This document shows, piece after piece, positions 15,811 to 25,126 of a DNA stretch of 32,119 nt (positions are counted from its first letter, which is position 1; each line of letters begins with the position of its first letter). Both the position numbers and the translations under genes were made by a program. Under the pieces are notes generated by a model. It was not told the DNA's origin and did no database searches. It was given only the letters and a program-made list of their open reading frames with translations. The stretch is from Methylomonas sp. (GTDB lineage: Bacteria; Pseudomonadota; Gammaproteobacteria; Methylococcales; Methylomonadaceae). The stretch is taken from NCBI RefSeq assembly GCF_023228165.1, contig NZ_JALOBS010000046.1, positions 1-32,119 on the forward strand. Reading direction: 5' to 3'.

Positions 15811-17235
15811 ATGGTTTTGCCCAACATTTTGCTAATTGATGACAATGTAATCAGAGCTCAGCAAGTTGAGACCGTGCTGAGGTTCTTGGAGTATGAGTTC
15901 ACGGCGGTTGGTAGCAGCGAATCTCAGTCTATTTTGCCGGACCTGTGCGGATTCGATGCGGTTTTTGTCGGGGCCGCGGCAGAGAAACAGGCAATATTAC
16001 TCAGAACCGTTACTGAAAATGCCGGCAATATACCGGTTTTTTTATTGGTGGAAAAAGATGCCCAGCCGGTATCCAGTTCGATTCAGCAAATGGTGTCGCG
16101 GCTGTTGGAATGGCCCACAAGCTACTCAGTATTGACGGAAGAACTGAATAACCTGATTCAACCCCGGCGTGTGGTGAAGACAACCCAATCCAACAAAGGC
16201 TTGGCCGGAAGTAGTAAGGCGATACAAAACACCCGGGAACTGATTGATCAGGTAGCCAAGTCGGATGCTACCGTATTGATTTTGGGGGAGTCAGGTACTG
16301 GTAAGGAAGTCGTGGCCCAGGCCTTGCATCGTGCTTCTATGCGTAAAGACAAACCGTTTGTACCGGTAAATTGCGGTGCGATACCCGGCGAATTATTGGA
16401 AAGTGAATTGTTCGGCCATGAAAAAGGCGCGTTTACCGGTGCGCTAACTTCGCGGCAGGGACGATTTGAATTGGCCGAGGGTGGTACGTTATTTCTGGAT
16501 GAAATCGGCGACATGCCGATGCCGATGCAGGTTAAATTGCTACGGGTTATACAGGAGCGTACCTTCGAACGGGTCGGCAGCAATAAAACCATTCAATGCG
16601 ATGTGCGCATTGTCGCGGCCACCCATCGAAAACTGGAGCAGGAAATCAGCGAAAAACGTTTTCGCGAGGACTTGTTCTACCGCTTGAACGTGTTTCCTAT
16701 TGAAGTGCCTGCGCTACGGGAAAGAGCGGAAGACATACCGTATTTGGTCGGCGATTTGATCGGACGCATGGAAGCAGCCAACAGAGGTACGCTGAAGCTA
16801 TCGCGCAATGCCATTGCCGTGTTGATGCAGCATCATTGGCCGGGTAATGTGCGTGAACTTTCCAACCTTATCGAGCGTTTGGCCATTATTTTCCCGGATC
16901 GCCTGGTGGATGCCAGCGATTTGCCGGAAAAATTCCAAGGCTATGAAGTGCCGCCGGAATCAAAGCTGGACTGGCAAGAACTTGAGGTGGTCACTAATGA
17001 GACGCCTGGCCGAGCGGCGCTTGGGGCTGAGCAAGCCACCCTGCCCGCACCGGGCGCAGCTGTGCATTTGCCCGAGCAGGGTATCGATTTAAAAGAGTAT
17101 CTGACCGATTTGGAAAACGAATTGATTCGGCAGGCACTGGAGGAATGCAACGGGGTGGTGGCGCATGCGGCTAAATTACTCAACATGCGTCGTACTACCC
17201 TGGTGGAAAAGCTGCGAAAAGTGGATGTAGCCTGA
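15811..17235 (+). CDS. flrA: Sigma-54-dependent flagellar master regulator FlrA/FleQ
   Basis: Top activator of polar flagellar genes, working with RpoN. It has an N-terminal FleQ-type receiver-like domain (PNILLIDDN; no clear phospho-Asp), an AAA+ core with Walker A GESGTGKE (G159 counted from this start), the sigma-54 contact loop GAFTGA (206-211), Walker B LFLDEIGDM and the Arg-finger region FREDLFYRLNVFPIE, and a C-terminal Fis-type helix-turn-helix (VAHAAKLLNMRRTTLVEKL). An in-frame ATG at 15745 exists, but FleQ proteins begin only a few residues before LLIDDN, and the promoter candidate overlaps the earlier ATG, so 15811 is chosen. The c-di-GMP-sensing LFRS motif of FleQ is SNKG here. 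It lies upstream of flrB behind a sigma-54 promoter that it should activate. Confidence 0.94.
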   Translation: MVLPNILLIDDNVIRAQQVETVLRFLEYEFTAVGSSESQSILPDLCGFDAVFVGAAAEKQAILLRTVTENAGNIPVFLLVEKDAQPVSSSIQQMVSRLLEWPTSYSVLTEELNNLIQPRRVVKTTQSNKGLAGSSKAIQNTRELIDQVAKSDATVLILGESGTGKEVVAQALHRASMRKDKPFVPVNCGAIPGELLESELFGHEKGAFTGALTSRQGRFELAEGGTLFLDEIGDMPMPMQVKLLRVIQERTFERVGSNKTIQCDVRIVAATHRKLEQEISEKRFREDLFYRLNVFPIEVPALRERAEDIPYLVGDLIGRMEAANRGTLKLSRNAIAVLMQHHWPGNVRELSNLIERLAIIFPDRLVDASDLPEKFQGYEVPPESKLDWQELEVVTNETPGRAALGAEQATLPAPGAAVHLPEQGIDLKEYLTDLENELIRQALEECNGVVAHAAKLLNMRRTTLVEKLRKVDVA

Positions 17236-17295
17236 CGCGCGTCAAAACAATGGCTAGGTCGAAGCTAACTCTTTAATAAATAACAAATAAAAACA

Positions 17296-17311
17296 TGGCG
17301 TGAATTTTGCT
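17296..17311 (+). promoter_or_regulatory. Sigma-54 promoter for flrBC
   Basis: TGGCGTGAATTTTGCT fits the -24/-12 consensus TGGCRYRNNNNTTGCW at every position. The expected start is about 20 nt before the flrB ATG (17345). The activator is most likely FlrA, encoded just upstream. Confidence 0.85.
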
Positions 17312-17344
17312 TTTGACTGAATACAGTTAAAAGTCTGAATAGCC

Positions 17345-18553
17345 ATGAATTCAAGCAATCTTCAATACCAACAAAAAACCGAACGCCTGACCGATGCATT
17401 TCGCATGTTTAACGAACTTTCGGAAAATTTGGCGTTGTCCTATCAAGGGTTACAGGAGCAAGTTGCCCATCTCAATAGCCAGCTGGCCGCGGCGCGTAGC
17501 GAGCGTCTGACTACCTTGACTGAAAAAGAGAAACTGGCCAGCCGCCTACAGCAAATTTTGGCAGCGTTGCCGGCCGCCGTTATCCTGCTTGATGCGAAAA
17601 ATCGCATTATCGATTGTAACGATAACGCTATTGATTTTTTGGGCGAGCCCTTGTTGGGCCAGCAATGGCAAGACATTATGACGCGCAGTTTGTTGCCGGT
17701 TCCCGATTCGCCGCACGAACGTCAATTGTTGGATGGCCGTATCGTCAGTCTGACCCGCAATCATCTCAGCAACGATGCCGAGCAGATCATTTTATTATCG
17801 GATGTCAGCGAATTGCGCACTTTGCAAGATCGGTTGGCGCAGCAAAAGCATTTATCCGCCATGGGCGAAATGGTCGCCAGTTTGGCCCATCAAGTCCGTA
17901 CTCCGCTGGCAACCGCCATTTTATATGCCTCGCAAATGAGTAGACCGCTGTTAAGCGAAACCAAACGGCTGCAGTTTTCCGAAAAAATTCTAGAGCGCCT
18001 GCAGTACCTGGAGCGCCAAGTCAATGACATGTTGATTTATGCCAAGCAGGGCCGTTTGGCCATGCAGGGATTTTCCTTGCGGGGCATGCTGCAACACCTT
18101 GCGGAACGGATGGAAGAATTCGACGGTCGCTTTTTCCTGGATAACCGGGTCGGCGGAGATAATATCGAGGGCAATCAGGATGCTTTACGCGGCGCCTTAC
18201 TGAATTTGCTGAATAATGCAATCGAGTCCGGGGCCGGGGTGATCAGTCTGAAGGCGGTGCAAGCCGGGCAAGCGATCGAAATCCGCATTCAGGACGACGG
18301 GCCGGGTATCGATACCAGCAAGCAATCGCAGTTGTTCGAGCCGTTTTATACCACCAAGACCCATGGTACCGGGTTGGGTTTGGCCGTGGTGGACAGCGTC
18401 GTCAAAGCGCATAAAGGGTCTATTTATTGCCGGTCCGTATTGGGGCGGGGCAGCGTATTTGTGTTGTCATTGCCGATTTTACGACAGGATTTGGGTTTGT
18501 CGTCGGCGGGAATTGAGTTAGTCGGTCAGGAGAATCATTATGAAGCAGTATGA
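17345..18553 (+). CDS. flrB: Flagellar sensor histidine kinase FlrB/FleS
   Basis: Cytoplasmic kinase that phosphorylates FlrC to turn on middle and late flagellar genes. The 402-residue protein has an N-terminal coiled coil (about 5-75), a PAS domain (about 75-165, with LPAAVILLDAKNRIIDCNDNA), the HisKA dimerisation helix with phospho-acceptor His182 in SLAHQVRTPLA, and an HATPase_c domain with the N box LLNLLNNAIES, G1 box DDGPGID, and G2 box GTGLGLAVV. No membrane helices are seen, as is usual for FlrB/FleS. It overlaps flrC by 14 bp, so the two are translated together. The signal sensed is not visible from sequence. Confidence 0.93.
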   Translation: MNSSNLQYQQKTERLTDAFRMFNELSENLALSYQGLQEQVAHLNSQLAAARSERLTTLTEKEKLASRLQQILAALPAAVILLDAKNRIIDCNDNAIDFLGEPLLGQQWQDIMTRSLLPVPDSPHERQLLDGRIVSLTRNHLSNDAEQIILLSDVSELRTLQDRLAQQKHLSAMGEMVASLAHQVRTPLATAILYASQMSRPLLSETKRLQFSEKILERLQYLERQVNDMLIYAKQGRLAMQGFSLRGMLQHLAERMEEFDGRFFLDNRVGGDNIEGNQDALRGALLNLLNNAIESGAGVISLKAVQAGQAIEIRIQDDGPGIDTSKQSQLFEPFYTTKTHGTGLGLAVVDSVVKAHKGSIYCRSVLGRGSVFVLSLPILRQDLGLSSAGIELVGQENHYEAV

Positions 18554-19931
18554 TGTGCTTATCGTAGAAGATGACGTGGCATTGTGCGAAGCGCTCTGCG
18601 ATACCTTGGAGCTGGAAGCCTATAGCGTAATTTCGGCCAAAAACGGTATAGAAGCTCTCAGTCAACTACAAAAGTGTACCGTGAGGCTGGTGGTTAGCGA
18701 TGTGCAAATGCCGGTCATGGACGGTTTTCAACTGCTACAAAATCTTAGGCAAAAATTCGAAGCCTTGCCGGTATTGCTGATGACGGCTTACGGCACCATA
18801 CCTAGTGCCGTGGAAGCCATGCAGGCCGGAGCTTGCGACTATCTGATCAAGCCTTTTGAAGCAAAAGCCCTGGTGGCGAAAGTGGCGCAATTAATCGTCG
18901 GCGAGCCATCGCCGGAGCGGGAACGCGTGGTGGCCGACGAGCATATGAAAAAGCTATACGGGCTGGTGAATAAAGTCGCCAAAACCAATGTCACCATGTT
19001 GCTGGAAGGTGAAAGCGGCACTGGTAAAGAAGTGCTGGCGCGTTACATTCACCGCAATTCGCATTACCACGCCGGTCCGTTCGAGGCCATCAATTGCGCA
19101 GCCATTCCGGAAAATATGCTGGAAGCCATGTTGTTCGGTTATGAAAAAGGCGCTTTTACCGGTGCGACACAATCCATGCCCGGCAAATTTGAACAGGCTC
19201 AGGGCGGCACATTGTTACTGGACGAAATTTCCGAAATGGATTTGGGTTTGCAGGCCAAATTATTAAGGGTGTTGCAGGAAAAAGTGGTCGAGCGCTTGGG
19301 TAGTCAGCGAAAAATAGCATTGAGCGTCAGAATTTTGGCGACCACTAATCGCAAATTAAAAGACTATGTGCTGCAGGGTCGGTTTCGGGAAGATTTATAT
19401 TTTAGATTAAGTGTGTTTCCGATCCGGATTCCGCCCTTACGCGAACGTATCGGCGATATTTTGCCGTTGGCGGCAGAGTTGTTGATCAAACACAGTCCGC
19501 ATGGCAAGACTAATTATCGTTTTGAGGCGGCAGCAATGCAAAAGCTACAGGCTTATCATTGGCCCGGTAACGTCAGGGAATTGGAGAATGTCATGCAGCG
19601 CGCTCTGATTTTACAGAGCGGCCATTGCATTACCGCCGATGAATTGTTGTTCGACGACGAAGAGCTAGATACGCTGGCGAGTTTGCCAGCCGCTCGGCAA
19701 GCTATTGTTCCGGTTACGGAAATGCCGGAGCCGCAGGACTATGCCGATGATCTCGAATTGCAGAGTCTGGGCGATGGTGTGCGTTCAGCAGAGGAAAAAA
19801 TCATTTTACAGATCCTTGGTGAGGCTAGAGGCAACCGCAAGGCCACCGCCGAAAAGCTGGGCATCAGTCCGCGCACCTTGAGGTATAAAATTGCCCGCAT
19901 GAAAGAAGCCGGGGTATTCGTACCTTGTTAA
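18540..19931 (+). CDS. flrC: Sigma-54-dependent response regulator FlrC/FleR
   Basis: Partner of FlrB. The 463-residue NtrC-type activator has a receiver domain (3-120) with phospho-acceptor Asp54 (VVSDVQMP), acidic pair Glu-Asp-Asp near residue 10, and Lys of LIKPF. The AAA+ domain has Walker A GESGTGKE (157-164), sigma-54 loop GAFTGA (204-209), Walker B LLLDEISEM and FREDLYFRLSVFPIR. The C-terminal Fis-type helix-turn-helix is NRKATAEKLGISPRTLRYKI. All signature residues are intact. It overlaps the end of flrB, and fliE follows after a 54-bp gap that carries a sigma-54-like element, a plausible target of FlrC or FlrA. Confidence 0.94.
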   Translation: MKQYDVLIVEDDVALCEALCDTLELEAYSVISAKNGIEALSQLQKCTVRLVVSDVQMPVMDGFQLLQNLRQKFEALPVLLMTAYGTIPSAVEAMQAGACDYLIKPFEAKALVAKVAQLIVGEPSPERERVVADEHMKKLYGLVNKVAKTNVTMLLEGESGTGKEVLARYIHRNSHYHAGPFEAINCAAIPENMLEAMLFGYEKGAFTGATQSMPGKFEQAQGGTLLLDEISEMDLGLQAKLLRVLQEKVVERLGSQRKIALSVRILATTNRKLKDYVLQGRFREDLYFRLSVFPIRIPPLRERIGDILPLAAELLIKHSPHGKTNYRFEAAAMQKLQAYHWPGNVRELENVMQRALILQSGHCITADELLFDDEELDTLASLPAARQAIVPVTEMPEPQDYADDLELQSLGDGVRSAEEKIILQILGEARGNRKATAEKLGISPRTLRYKIARMKEAGVFVPC

Positions 19932-19934
19932 ATC

Positions 19935-19950
19935 TGGCTTGAAAAATGCT
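19935..19950 (+). promoter_or_regulatory. Sigma-54 promoter before fliE
   Basis: TGGCTTGAAAAATGCT keeps the essential GG and GC with exactly 10 nt between them and departs from the consensus at two other positions. It lies 36 bp upstream of the fliE ATG, giving a leader of about 25 nt. It would drive fliEFGHIJ(K). Confidence 0.6.
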
Positions 19951-19985
19951 TGGTTACTAGAAAATCACTAGCAAGAGTCACGATT

Positions 19986-20297
19986 ATGTCAGATATCAAC
20001 GTCAATCAAGTACTGGCCCAAATGCGGACCATGTCTATCGAAGCGGGCAGCAAGCCCGCCGCTGGCAACGGCACCGGTGAATTCGCCGCAATGCTGAAAG
20101 ATTCCATCGATGCCGTTAATCAAACTCAAAAAACAGCCGGTAAGTTGTCCACTGCTTTTGAAACCGGCCAATCCGATGTCAGTCTGGCCGAAGTCATGAT
20201 TGCTTCGCAAAAAGCCAGTGTGTCCTTCCAGGCGATGCTACAAGTACGCAATAAACTGGTCGATGCCTACAAGGATGTTATGAGCATGCCGATGTAG
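19986..20297 (+). CDS. fliE: Flagellar hook–basal body protein FliE
   Basis: FliE joins the MS ring to the proximal rod and is among the first proteins exported by the flagellar apparatus. The 103-residue product shows the family pattern: a variable polar N-terminus (with FAAMLKDSIDAVNQTQ) and a conserved C-terminal half with GQSDVSLAEVMIASQKASVSF and LQVRNKLVDAYKDVMSMPM. The ATG at 19986 is chosen because upstream residues (from 19950) do not fit the family. It is the first gene of the structural operon, 19 bp before fliF. Confidence 0.94.
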   Translation: MSDINVNQVLAQMRTMSIEAGSKPAAGNGTGEFAAMLKDSIDAVNQTQKTAGKLSTAFETGQSDVSLAEVMIASQKASVSFQAMLQVRNKLVDAYKDVMSMPM

Positions 20298-20316
20298 AGC
20301 GCTATACTTTTGAGCC

Positions 20317-22059
20317 ATGAGCGAAGCAAACAATAATTTTCCAGTCGAAGCCCAGCCGCAAGGTGCCAAGCCGAACGACAATAACATACATCCTGCTTTA
20401 AAAGGCTTGATGAAGCTGTCGCCCGGTCGGCAGATCGGCATGATGCTGGCGTTGGCTGTTAGCGTAGCCATCGGTCTGGCCGTAGTGATGTGGGCGCAGG
20501 CGCCCAATTACGATTTGTTATTTTCCGGTATCGCCGAAAAAGATGCCGCGGAAATCGTTGAAGCGCTGGATAAAATGGGCGTGGAATACAAGGTTGAACC
20601 CACCACCGGTGCCGTGATGGTGCCCGCGGGTAACTCAAGAGAGCTCAAACTCAAACTGGCAGCGCAAGGTCTGCCGCGCAGCACCAGCCTCGGCTACGAA
20701 ATGCTGGATAAAGACAATGGTTTCGGTTCCAGCAAAAACGTCGAAATGATGCGTTTTCAGCGGGCCTTGGAAGGTGAGATTGCGTTGACCATCCAAACCA
20801 TACAAAACATCAGATCAGCTAAAGTGCTACTGGCCTTGCCGGTGCAATCGGTCTTCGTGCGGGAACGTAAAAAACCCAGTGCCTCGGTAGTGGTGGAGTT
20901 ATATCAAGGCCGTGCACTGGAAAAGGAGCAAGTCGAATCCATCGTGCATTTGGTAGCTTCCAGCGTACCTTTGATGGAAGCCGGACAGGTTACCGTGGTC
21001 GATCAAAAAGGCCGATTACTGAATAGCAAGGATAGCCCCGAAGACATTTCGTTGACCTCGAAACAGTTCGAGTATAAAAAGAATATCGAGGAACATTTAC
21101 GCGGACGCATCGAAAACATATTGACTCCGCTGGTTGGTAACGATGGCATGCGGGCGCAAATATCGGCGGATGTCGATTTTACCGTCACCGAAAAAACCCA
21201 GGAAATGTTCAACCCCGATTTGCCCGCTTTGCGTAGCGAGCAAACCCAGGAAGATGTAAACTCCCAGTCCAAGGTGCAAGGCGTACCGGGTGCGCTATCC
21301 AATCAACCGCCGCCTACCGGTGTGGCGCCCGAGGTGGCCAGCGGTCAGGAAAAACCGGCCAATACCGAAGTGGGGTCCAGCAGCAAAAGCGCTACCCGCA
21401 ACTACGAGCTGGATAAAACCATCACCCACACCCGGTTGGCGGCCGGTGCTTTGCGGCGCTTGTCCGTGGCCGTGGTGGTGGACGATAAACATGTTACTGT
21501 CGACGGCAACTTTACCCGGCAGCCTTATTCGCTGGAAGATTTAAATCAATTGCGCGACTTGGTTAAGCAAGCGGTAGGCTACGATAGCAGTCGTGGCGAC
21601 CAGGTCACCGTAACCAATGTAGCCTTTAGAGCGCCCGAGGCCCTGGAAGATATTTCCGAACCTTTCTGGGAAAAACCCTGGTTCATGGATGTTATGAAAA
21701 TGTTGATTGCGGCGGCGGTACTGCTACTTTTGATCTTCAAGGTATTACGCCCGGTATTTGCCACTTTGATTGGTAAGGATGATAAAGAAGAGCAGCTCAG
21801 ATTGTTGGAGGAAGCCCGGTTGGCCGCCGAAAAAATGGGTGGTGTGGTGCGTTTCGATGAAAACGGCAAACCTGTCGCGGTCAAAGTAAATGAGGAAACC
21901 GGCGAAGTGTTGGGTATTTCCGGCGGTGCTGAAGACTTGCTGTTGCTGGAAGCGCCGCAAAGTTATGAAAAACGCTTGGAATACGTGCAGAAATTGATAG
22001 ACGAAGATCCTAAACTGGTCGCCCAAGTAATTAAAACCTGGTTAAAAGAAGATGGCTGA
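20317..22059 (+). CDS. fliF: Flagellar MS-ring protein FliF
   Basis: Forms the membrane ring on which the flagellum is built. The 580-residue protein has a cytoplasmic N-terminus, a first membrane helix at about 41-60 (MLALAVSVAIGLAVVMW) and YscJ/FliF ring-building domains (about 62-240, with YDLLFSGIAEKDAAEIVEAL, PRSTSLGYEMLDK and SAKVLLALP). A long periplasmic region with a Pro/Ser-rich linker follows (about 325-360), then a second helix at about 453-473 (MKMLIAAAVLLLLIFKVL) and a C-terminal cytoplasmic tail that binds FliG. Length is normal. Its end overlaps fliG by 8 bp. Confidence 0.97.
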   Translation: MSEANNNFPVEAQPQGAKPNDNNIHPALKGLMKLSPGRQIGMMLALAVSVAIGLAVVMWAQAPNYDLLFSGIAEKDAAEIVEALDKMGVEYKVEPTTGAVMVPAGNSRELKLKLAAQGLPRSTSLGYEMLDKDNGFGSSKNVEMMRFQRALEGEIALTIQTIQNIRSAKVLLALPVQSVFVRERKKPSASVVVELYQGRALEKEQVESIVHLVASSVPLMEAGQVTVVDQKGRLLNSKDSPEDISLTSKQFEYKKNIEEHLRGRIENILTPLVGNDGMRAQISADVDFTVTEKTQEMFNPDLPALRSEQTQEDVNSQSKVQGVPGALSNQPPPTGVAPEVASGQEKPANTEVGSSSKSATRNYELDKTITHTRLAAGALRRLSVAVVVDDKHVTVDGNFTRQPYSLEDLNQLRDLVKQAVGYDSSRGDQVTVTNVAFRAPEALEDISEPFWEKPWFMDVMKMLIAAAVLLLLIFKVLRPVFATLIGKDDKEEQLRLLEEARLAAEKMGGVVRFDENGKPVAVKVNEETGEVLGISGGAEDLLLLEAPQSYEKRLEYVQKLIDEDPKLVAQVIKTWLKEDG

Positions 22060-23062
22060 GAAAAATATTGACTTTTCGCATTCTCAACGGGCATCGCTTT
22101 TGCTATTGGCGGTCGGACAGGATAGGGCGGCCAGAGTGCTCAAGCACATGGGGCCGAAAGAAGTGCAGGTGGTGGGTTCCACCATGGCGCAATTGGGACC
22201 GATTTCCTCGGTAATGGTTGATCAGGTGCTGGAAGAATTCATTACAGAAATCAAGGAAGAAACCGGTCTGGGGCTGGATTCTGACGAATATATCCGCGAC
22301 ATGCTGACCAATGCGCTGGGTGCGGATAAGGCCGGTAGCATCATCGACCGGATTTTGCTGGGTGCCAACAGTAAAGGTATCGAACAACTGAAGTGGATGG
22401 ACACCCGTTCAATTGCCGACCTGATCCGCTTGGAGCATCCGCAAATTATCTCCATCATTTTGACCTTGTTGGATCCCGATCAGGCCGCCGATGTGTTGAC
22501 GCTGCTGCCGCAAAACATGCGCTCGGACATTTTGATGCGTATTGCCACACTGGAAGGGGTGCAGCCGGCGGCTTTACGCGAACTCGACGATATTATGGAA
22601 AAACAATTGACCGGCAGCGATGGCGTCAAATCCTCGCAAATCGGTGGTGTCGATGCAGCGGCCAATATTCTGAACTTTATCGAAAGCGCCATCAGCGAAC
22701 CGATGATGCAGGACATCAACGAAAACAATGCCGATTTGGCGCAACGCATACAAGACAAAATGTTCGTGTTCGGCGATTTGGTCAATGTCGACGACCGCGG
22801 CATCCAAACCCTGTTGCGGGAAGTGTCGACCGATCAACTGTTGTTGGCCTTACGTGGCGTGGACGGCGGATTACGCGACAAAATCTTCGCCAACATGTCC
22901 CGGCGCGCCGCGGAAATGTTGCGGGACGATCTGGAAGCGGCGCCGCCTGCACGGCTCAGTGAAGTCGAGACGGCCCAAAAAGATATCCTGTCTATTGCCA
23001 AACGTTTGTCCGATGCCGGCGAGTTAGCGCTAGGCGGTGGCGGTGGCGATGAGTTCGTCTAA
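22052..23062 (+). CDS. fliG: Flagellar motor switch protein FliG
   Basis: FliG transmits torque from the stator to the rotor and sets rotation direction. The 336-residue protein has the N-terminal FliF-binding domain (ASLLLLAVGQDRAARVLKHM), the middle domain with EHPQIISIILTLLDPDQAADVL (the EHPQ motif that binds FliM), and the C-terminal torque helix with charged residues (VDDRGIQTLLREV, ALRGVDGGLRDKIFANMSRRAAEMLRDDL). The tail ends in a short Gly run and DEFV. It overlaps fliF at its start and fliH at its end (14 bp), so translation is coupled. Confidence 0.97.
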   Translation: MAEKNIDFSHSQRASLLLLAVGQDRAARVLKHMGPKEVQVVGSTMAQLGPISSVMVDQVLEEFITEIKEETGLGLDSDEYIRDMLTNALGADKAGSIIDRILLGANSKGIEQLKWMDTRSIADLIRLEHPQIISIILTLLDPDQAADVLTLLPQNMRSDILMRIATLEGVQPAALRELDDIMEKQLTGSDGVKSSQIGGVDAAANILNFIESAISEPMMQDINENNADLAQRIQDKMFVFGDLVNVDDRGIQTLLREVSTDQLLLALRGVDGGLRDKIFANMSRRAAEMLRDDLEAAPPARLSEVETAQKDILSIAKRLSDAGELALGGGGGDEFV

Positions 23063-23780
23063 TAAAGGCTCCAAATTTTCCTCGGCCGAACTGGACGCGC
23101 TGGACACCTGGAAAGATCTGGAGGTTTTTGGCGCTCCGCGTTCTGAGAACGTCGAAGTAGAGCAAGCTACTCAGGTTTTGACGGTCGATGAAATCGAGGC
23201 CATGCAGAAACAGGCTTACGACGAGGCATTTGAGCAAGGCCGGCAACAGGGGTTTGAACAAGGCTCCAAGCAGGGGTTTGAACAAGGTGAAAAACAGGGT
23301 TTCGAAGCCGGGCACAAAAAAGGCTATGAAGAGAGTCAGCATTTGTTACAAAAGCAATTGGCGGAATTGAATCTGTTACTCGAATCATTGGCGGAACCTT
23401 TCAAATACCTGGATGAGGAAGTCGAAAATGAACTGGTCAAGCTGGTGATTGCGATTGCCAGCCAGATCATCCGCCGGGAAATAAAACTCGACCCCGGCCA
23501 AATAGTTGGGGTAATCCGCGAGGCGGTCAGTGTGCTGCCTCTCGCCACCCAAAAAATCACTTTGAACCTGCATCCGGAAGATGCCGATTTAGTGCGCTCG
23601 GTGTTGAAACTGGATGAAAATCCCCCGCCCTGGCGCCTGCAGGATAACCCCTTGATCACCCGTGGCGGTTGTACGCTTGAAACCGATGTTTCCAATGTTG
23701 ATGCCACTTTGGAAAAACGCCTGGCGGCCGTGATTGCCACCGTACTGGGCGGAGACCGGCAACAGGATGCGACTCGATGA
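23049..23780 (+). CDS. fliH: Flagellar export ATPase regulator FliH with long GxxxG array
   Basis: FliH binds FliI and holds it at the export gate. The 243-residue protein begins at the ATG at 23049, inside the end of fliG. After a polar N-terminus it has a Gly residue every fourth position from G64 to G92 (eight glycines: EQG, QQG, EQG, KQG, EQG, KQG, EAG, KKG), an unbroken GxxxG series of the kind known in FliH proteins that mediates helix packing. The C-terminal domain (about 115-240) has EVENELVKLVIAIASQIIRREI and LHPEDADLV, as in the FliH/HrpE family. The stop overlaps the fliI start by 4 bp (ATGA). Confidence 0.94.
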   Translation: MSSSNKGSKFSSAELDALDTWKDLEVFGAPRSENVEVEQATQVLTVDEIEAMQKQAYDEAFEQGRQQGFEQGSKQGFEQGEKQGFEAGHKKGYEESQHLLQKQLAELNLLLESLAEPFKYLDEEVENELVKLVIAIASQIIRREIKLDPGQIVGVIREAVSVLPLATQKITLNLHPEDADLVRSVLKLDENPPPWRLQDNPLITRGGCTLETDVSNVDATLEKRLAAVIATVLGGDRQQDATR

Positions 23781-25126
23781 TTCCGACGGCCAACCGTAAT
23801 GCCATCTGGCTGGAACGTTTAAAACCGTATCGGGAACGCTTAGGCGAGCCGCCGGAGTTGGTGGTGGAAGGTAAATTATCCCGCATGGTGGGATTGACGT
23901 TAGAGGCGGAAGGTTGCCGAGCGGCCATAGGCTCTTTATGTCAAGTCATCACGAAAAGCGGTAAAAGTATTGGTGCCGAAGTGGTGGGCTTTTCCGGCGG
24001 GCGCTTGTTTTTAATGCCCACCGGCGATACGCAAGGGTTGGATCCGGGTTGCAGAGTGGTGCCCTTGGGGAAAAATAGTCTGGCCAACGTCGGGTTCGGT
24101 TTATTGGGCCGGGTCATCGATGGCGCCGGTAAACCTTTGGATAGCAAAGGTCGGCTAGAGACCGACGCCAAAATTTCTCTGGCGGGCACTACCATTAATC
24201 CTTTATCCAGAAAACCGATTCGCGAAGCGCTGGATGTGGGGGTTAGAGCTATCAATTCCGTACTGAGTGTCGGTCGCGGGCAGCGGATGGGTTTGTTTGC
24301 CGGCACCGGGGTGGGTAAGAGCGTATTGCTGGGGATGATGACTAAATTTACCAATGCCGATGTGGTCGTGGTGGGCTTGATAGGCGAGCGGGGCCGGGAG
24401 GTCAACGAGTTTGTGCTGAAGATTTTAGGTGAAGAAGGGCTGAAACGGGCAGTGGTGGTGGCTTGTCCGGCGGATGACTCGCCGCTGATGCGAGTGCATG
24501 GAGCCTTGCGCGCTACCTGTATCGCCGAATATTTTCGCGATCAGGGTTTGGATGTGCTGCTACTGATGGATTCCCTGACTCGTTACGCGCAGGCTTACCG
24601 GGAAATCGCCCTGGCTATCGACGAGCCGCCCGCCACCAAGGGCTACCCACCGTCGGTATTTGCCAAATTGCCCCAGTTGGTCGAGCGGGCCGGCAACGGC
24701 GATGTCGGCGGCGGCTCGATTACGGCTTTTTATACCGTACTGGCCGAAGGAGACGATACCAACGACCCGATTGCCGACGCAGCCCGCGGGGTGTTGGACG
24801 GACACGTGGTGCTATCCAGAACCTTGGGGGAAGCGGGCCATTATCCCGCCATCGACATTGAAGCGTCTATCAGCCGGGTCATGCCGGATATTGTCGAAGC
24901 CGAACATTTACAGATGGCCCGTGAATTACGCCGTTTGTATTCGACTTACCAGCAAAATAAAGATTTGATCAGTGTGGGGGCGTATCGAAGCGGCTCCGAT
25001 CCGCGTATCGATAAGGCTATCGCCAAGCATCCGGCCATACTGGAATTTTTACAGCAAAATATGGATGAGGCAGTGGATATGAGCCGTAGCCTGAATGAAT
25101 TAGCGCAATTATTGGCCACCGGATGA
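23777..25126 (+). CDS. fliI: Flagellar protein export ATPase FliI
   Basis: The 449-residue ATPase of the flagellar type III export apparatus, homologous to F1 beta subunit. The Walker A is GTGVGKS (G176, K181), with GLIGERGREVNEFV after it, Walker B DVLLLMDSLTRYAQAYREIALAI (Asp at the end of the LLLM strand), and the signature PPSVFAKLPQLVERAGN. A C-terminal bundle that contacts chaperones ends in LNELAQLLA. Length and motifs are typical. It starts at the fliH stop and ends at the fliJ start, each through an ATGA overlap. Confidence 0.97.
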   Translation: MIPTANRNAIWLERLKPYRERLGEPPELVVEGKLSRMVGLTLEAEGCRAAIGSLCQVITKSGKSIGAEVVGFSGGRLFLMPTGDTQGLDPGCRVVPLGKNSLANVGFGLLGRVIDGAGKPLDSKGRLETDAKISLAGTTINPLSRKPIREALDVGVRAINSVLSVGRGQRMGLFAGTGVGKSVLLGMMTKFTNADVVVVGLIGERGREVNEFVLKILGEEGLKRAVVVACPADDSPLMRVHGALRATCIAEYFRDQGLDVLLLMDSLTRYAQAYREIALAIDEPPATKGYPPSVFAKLPQLVERAGNGDVGGGSITAFYTVLAEGDDTNDPIADAARGVLDGHVVLSRTLGEAGHYPAIDIEASISRVMPDIVEAEHLQMARELRRLYSTYQQNKDLISVGAYRSGSDPRIDKAIAKHPAILEFLQQNMDEAVDMSRSLNELAQLLATG

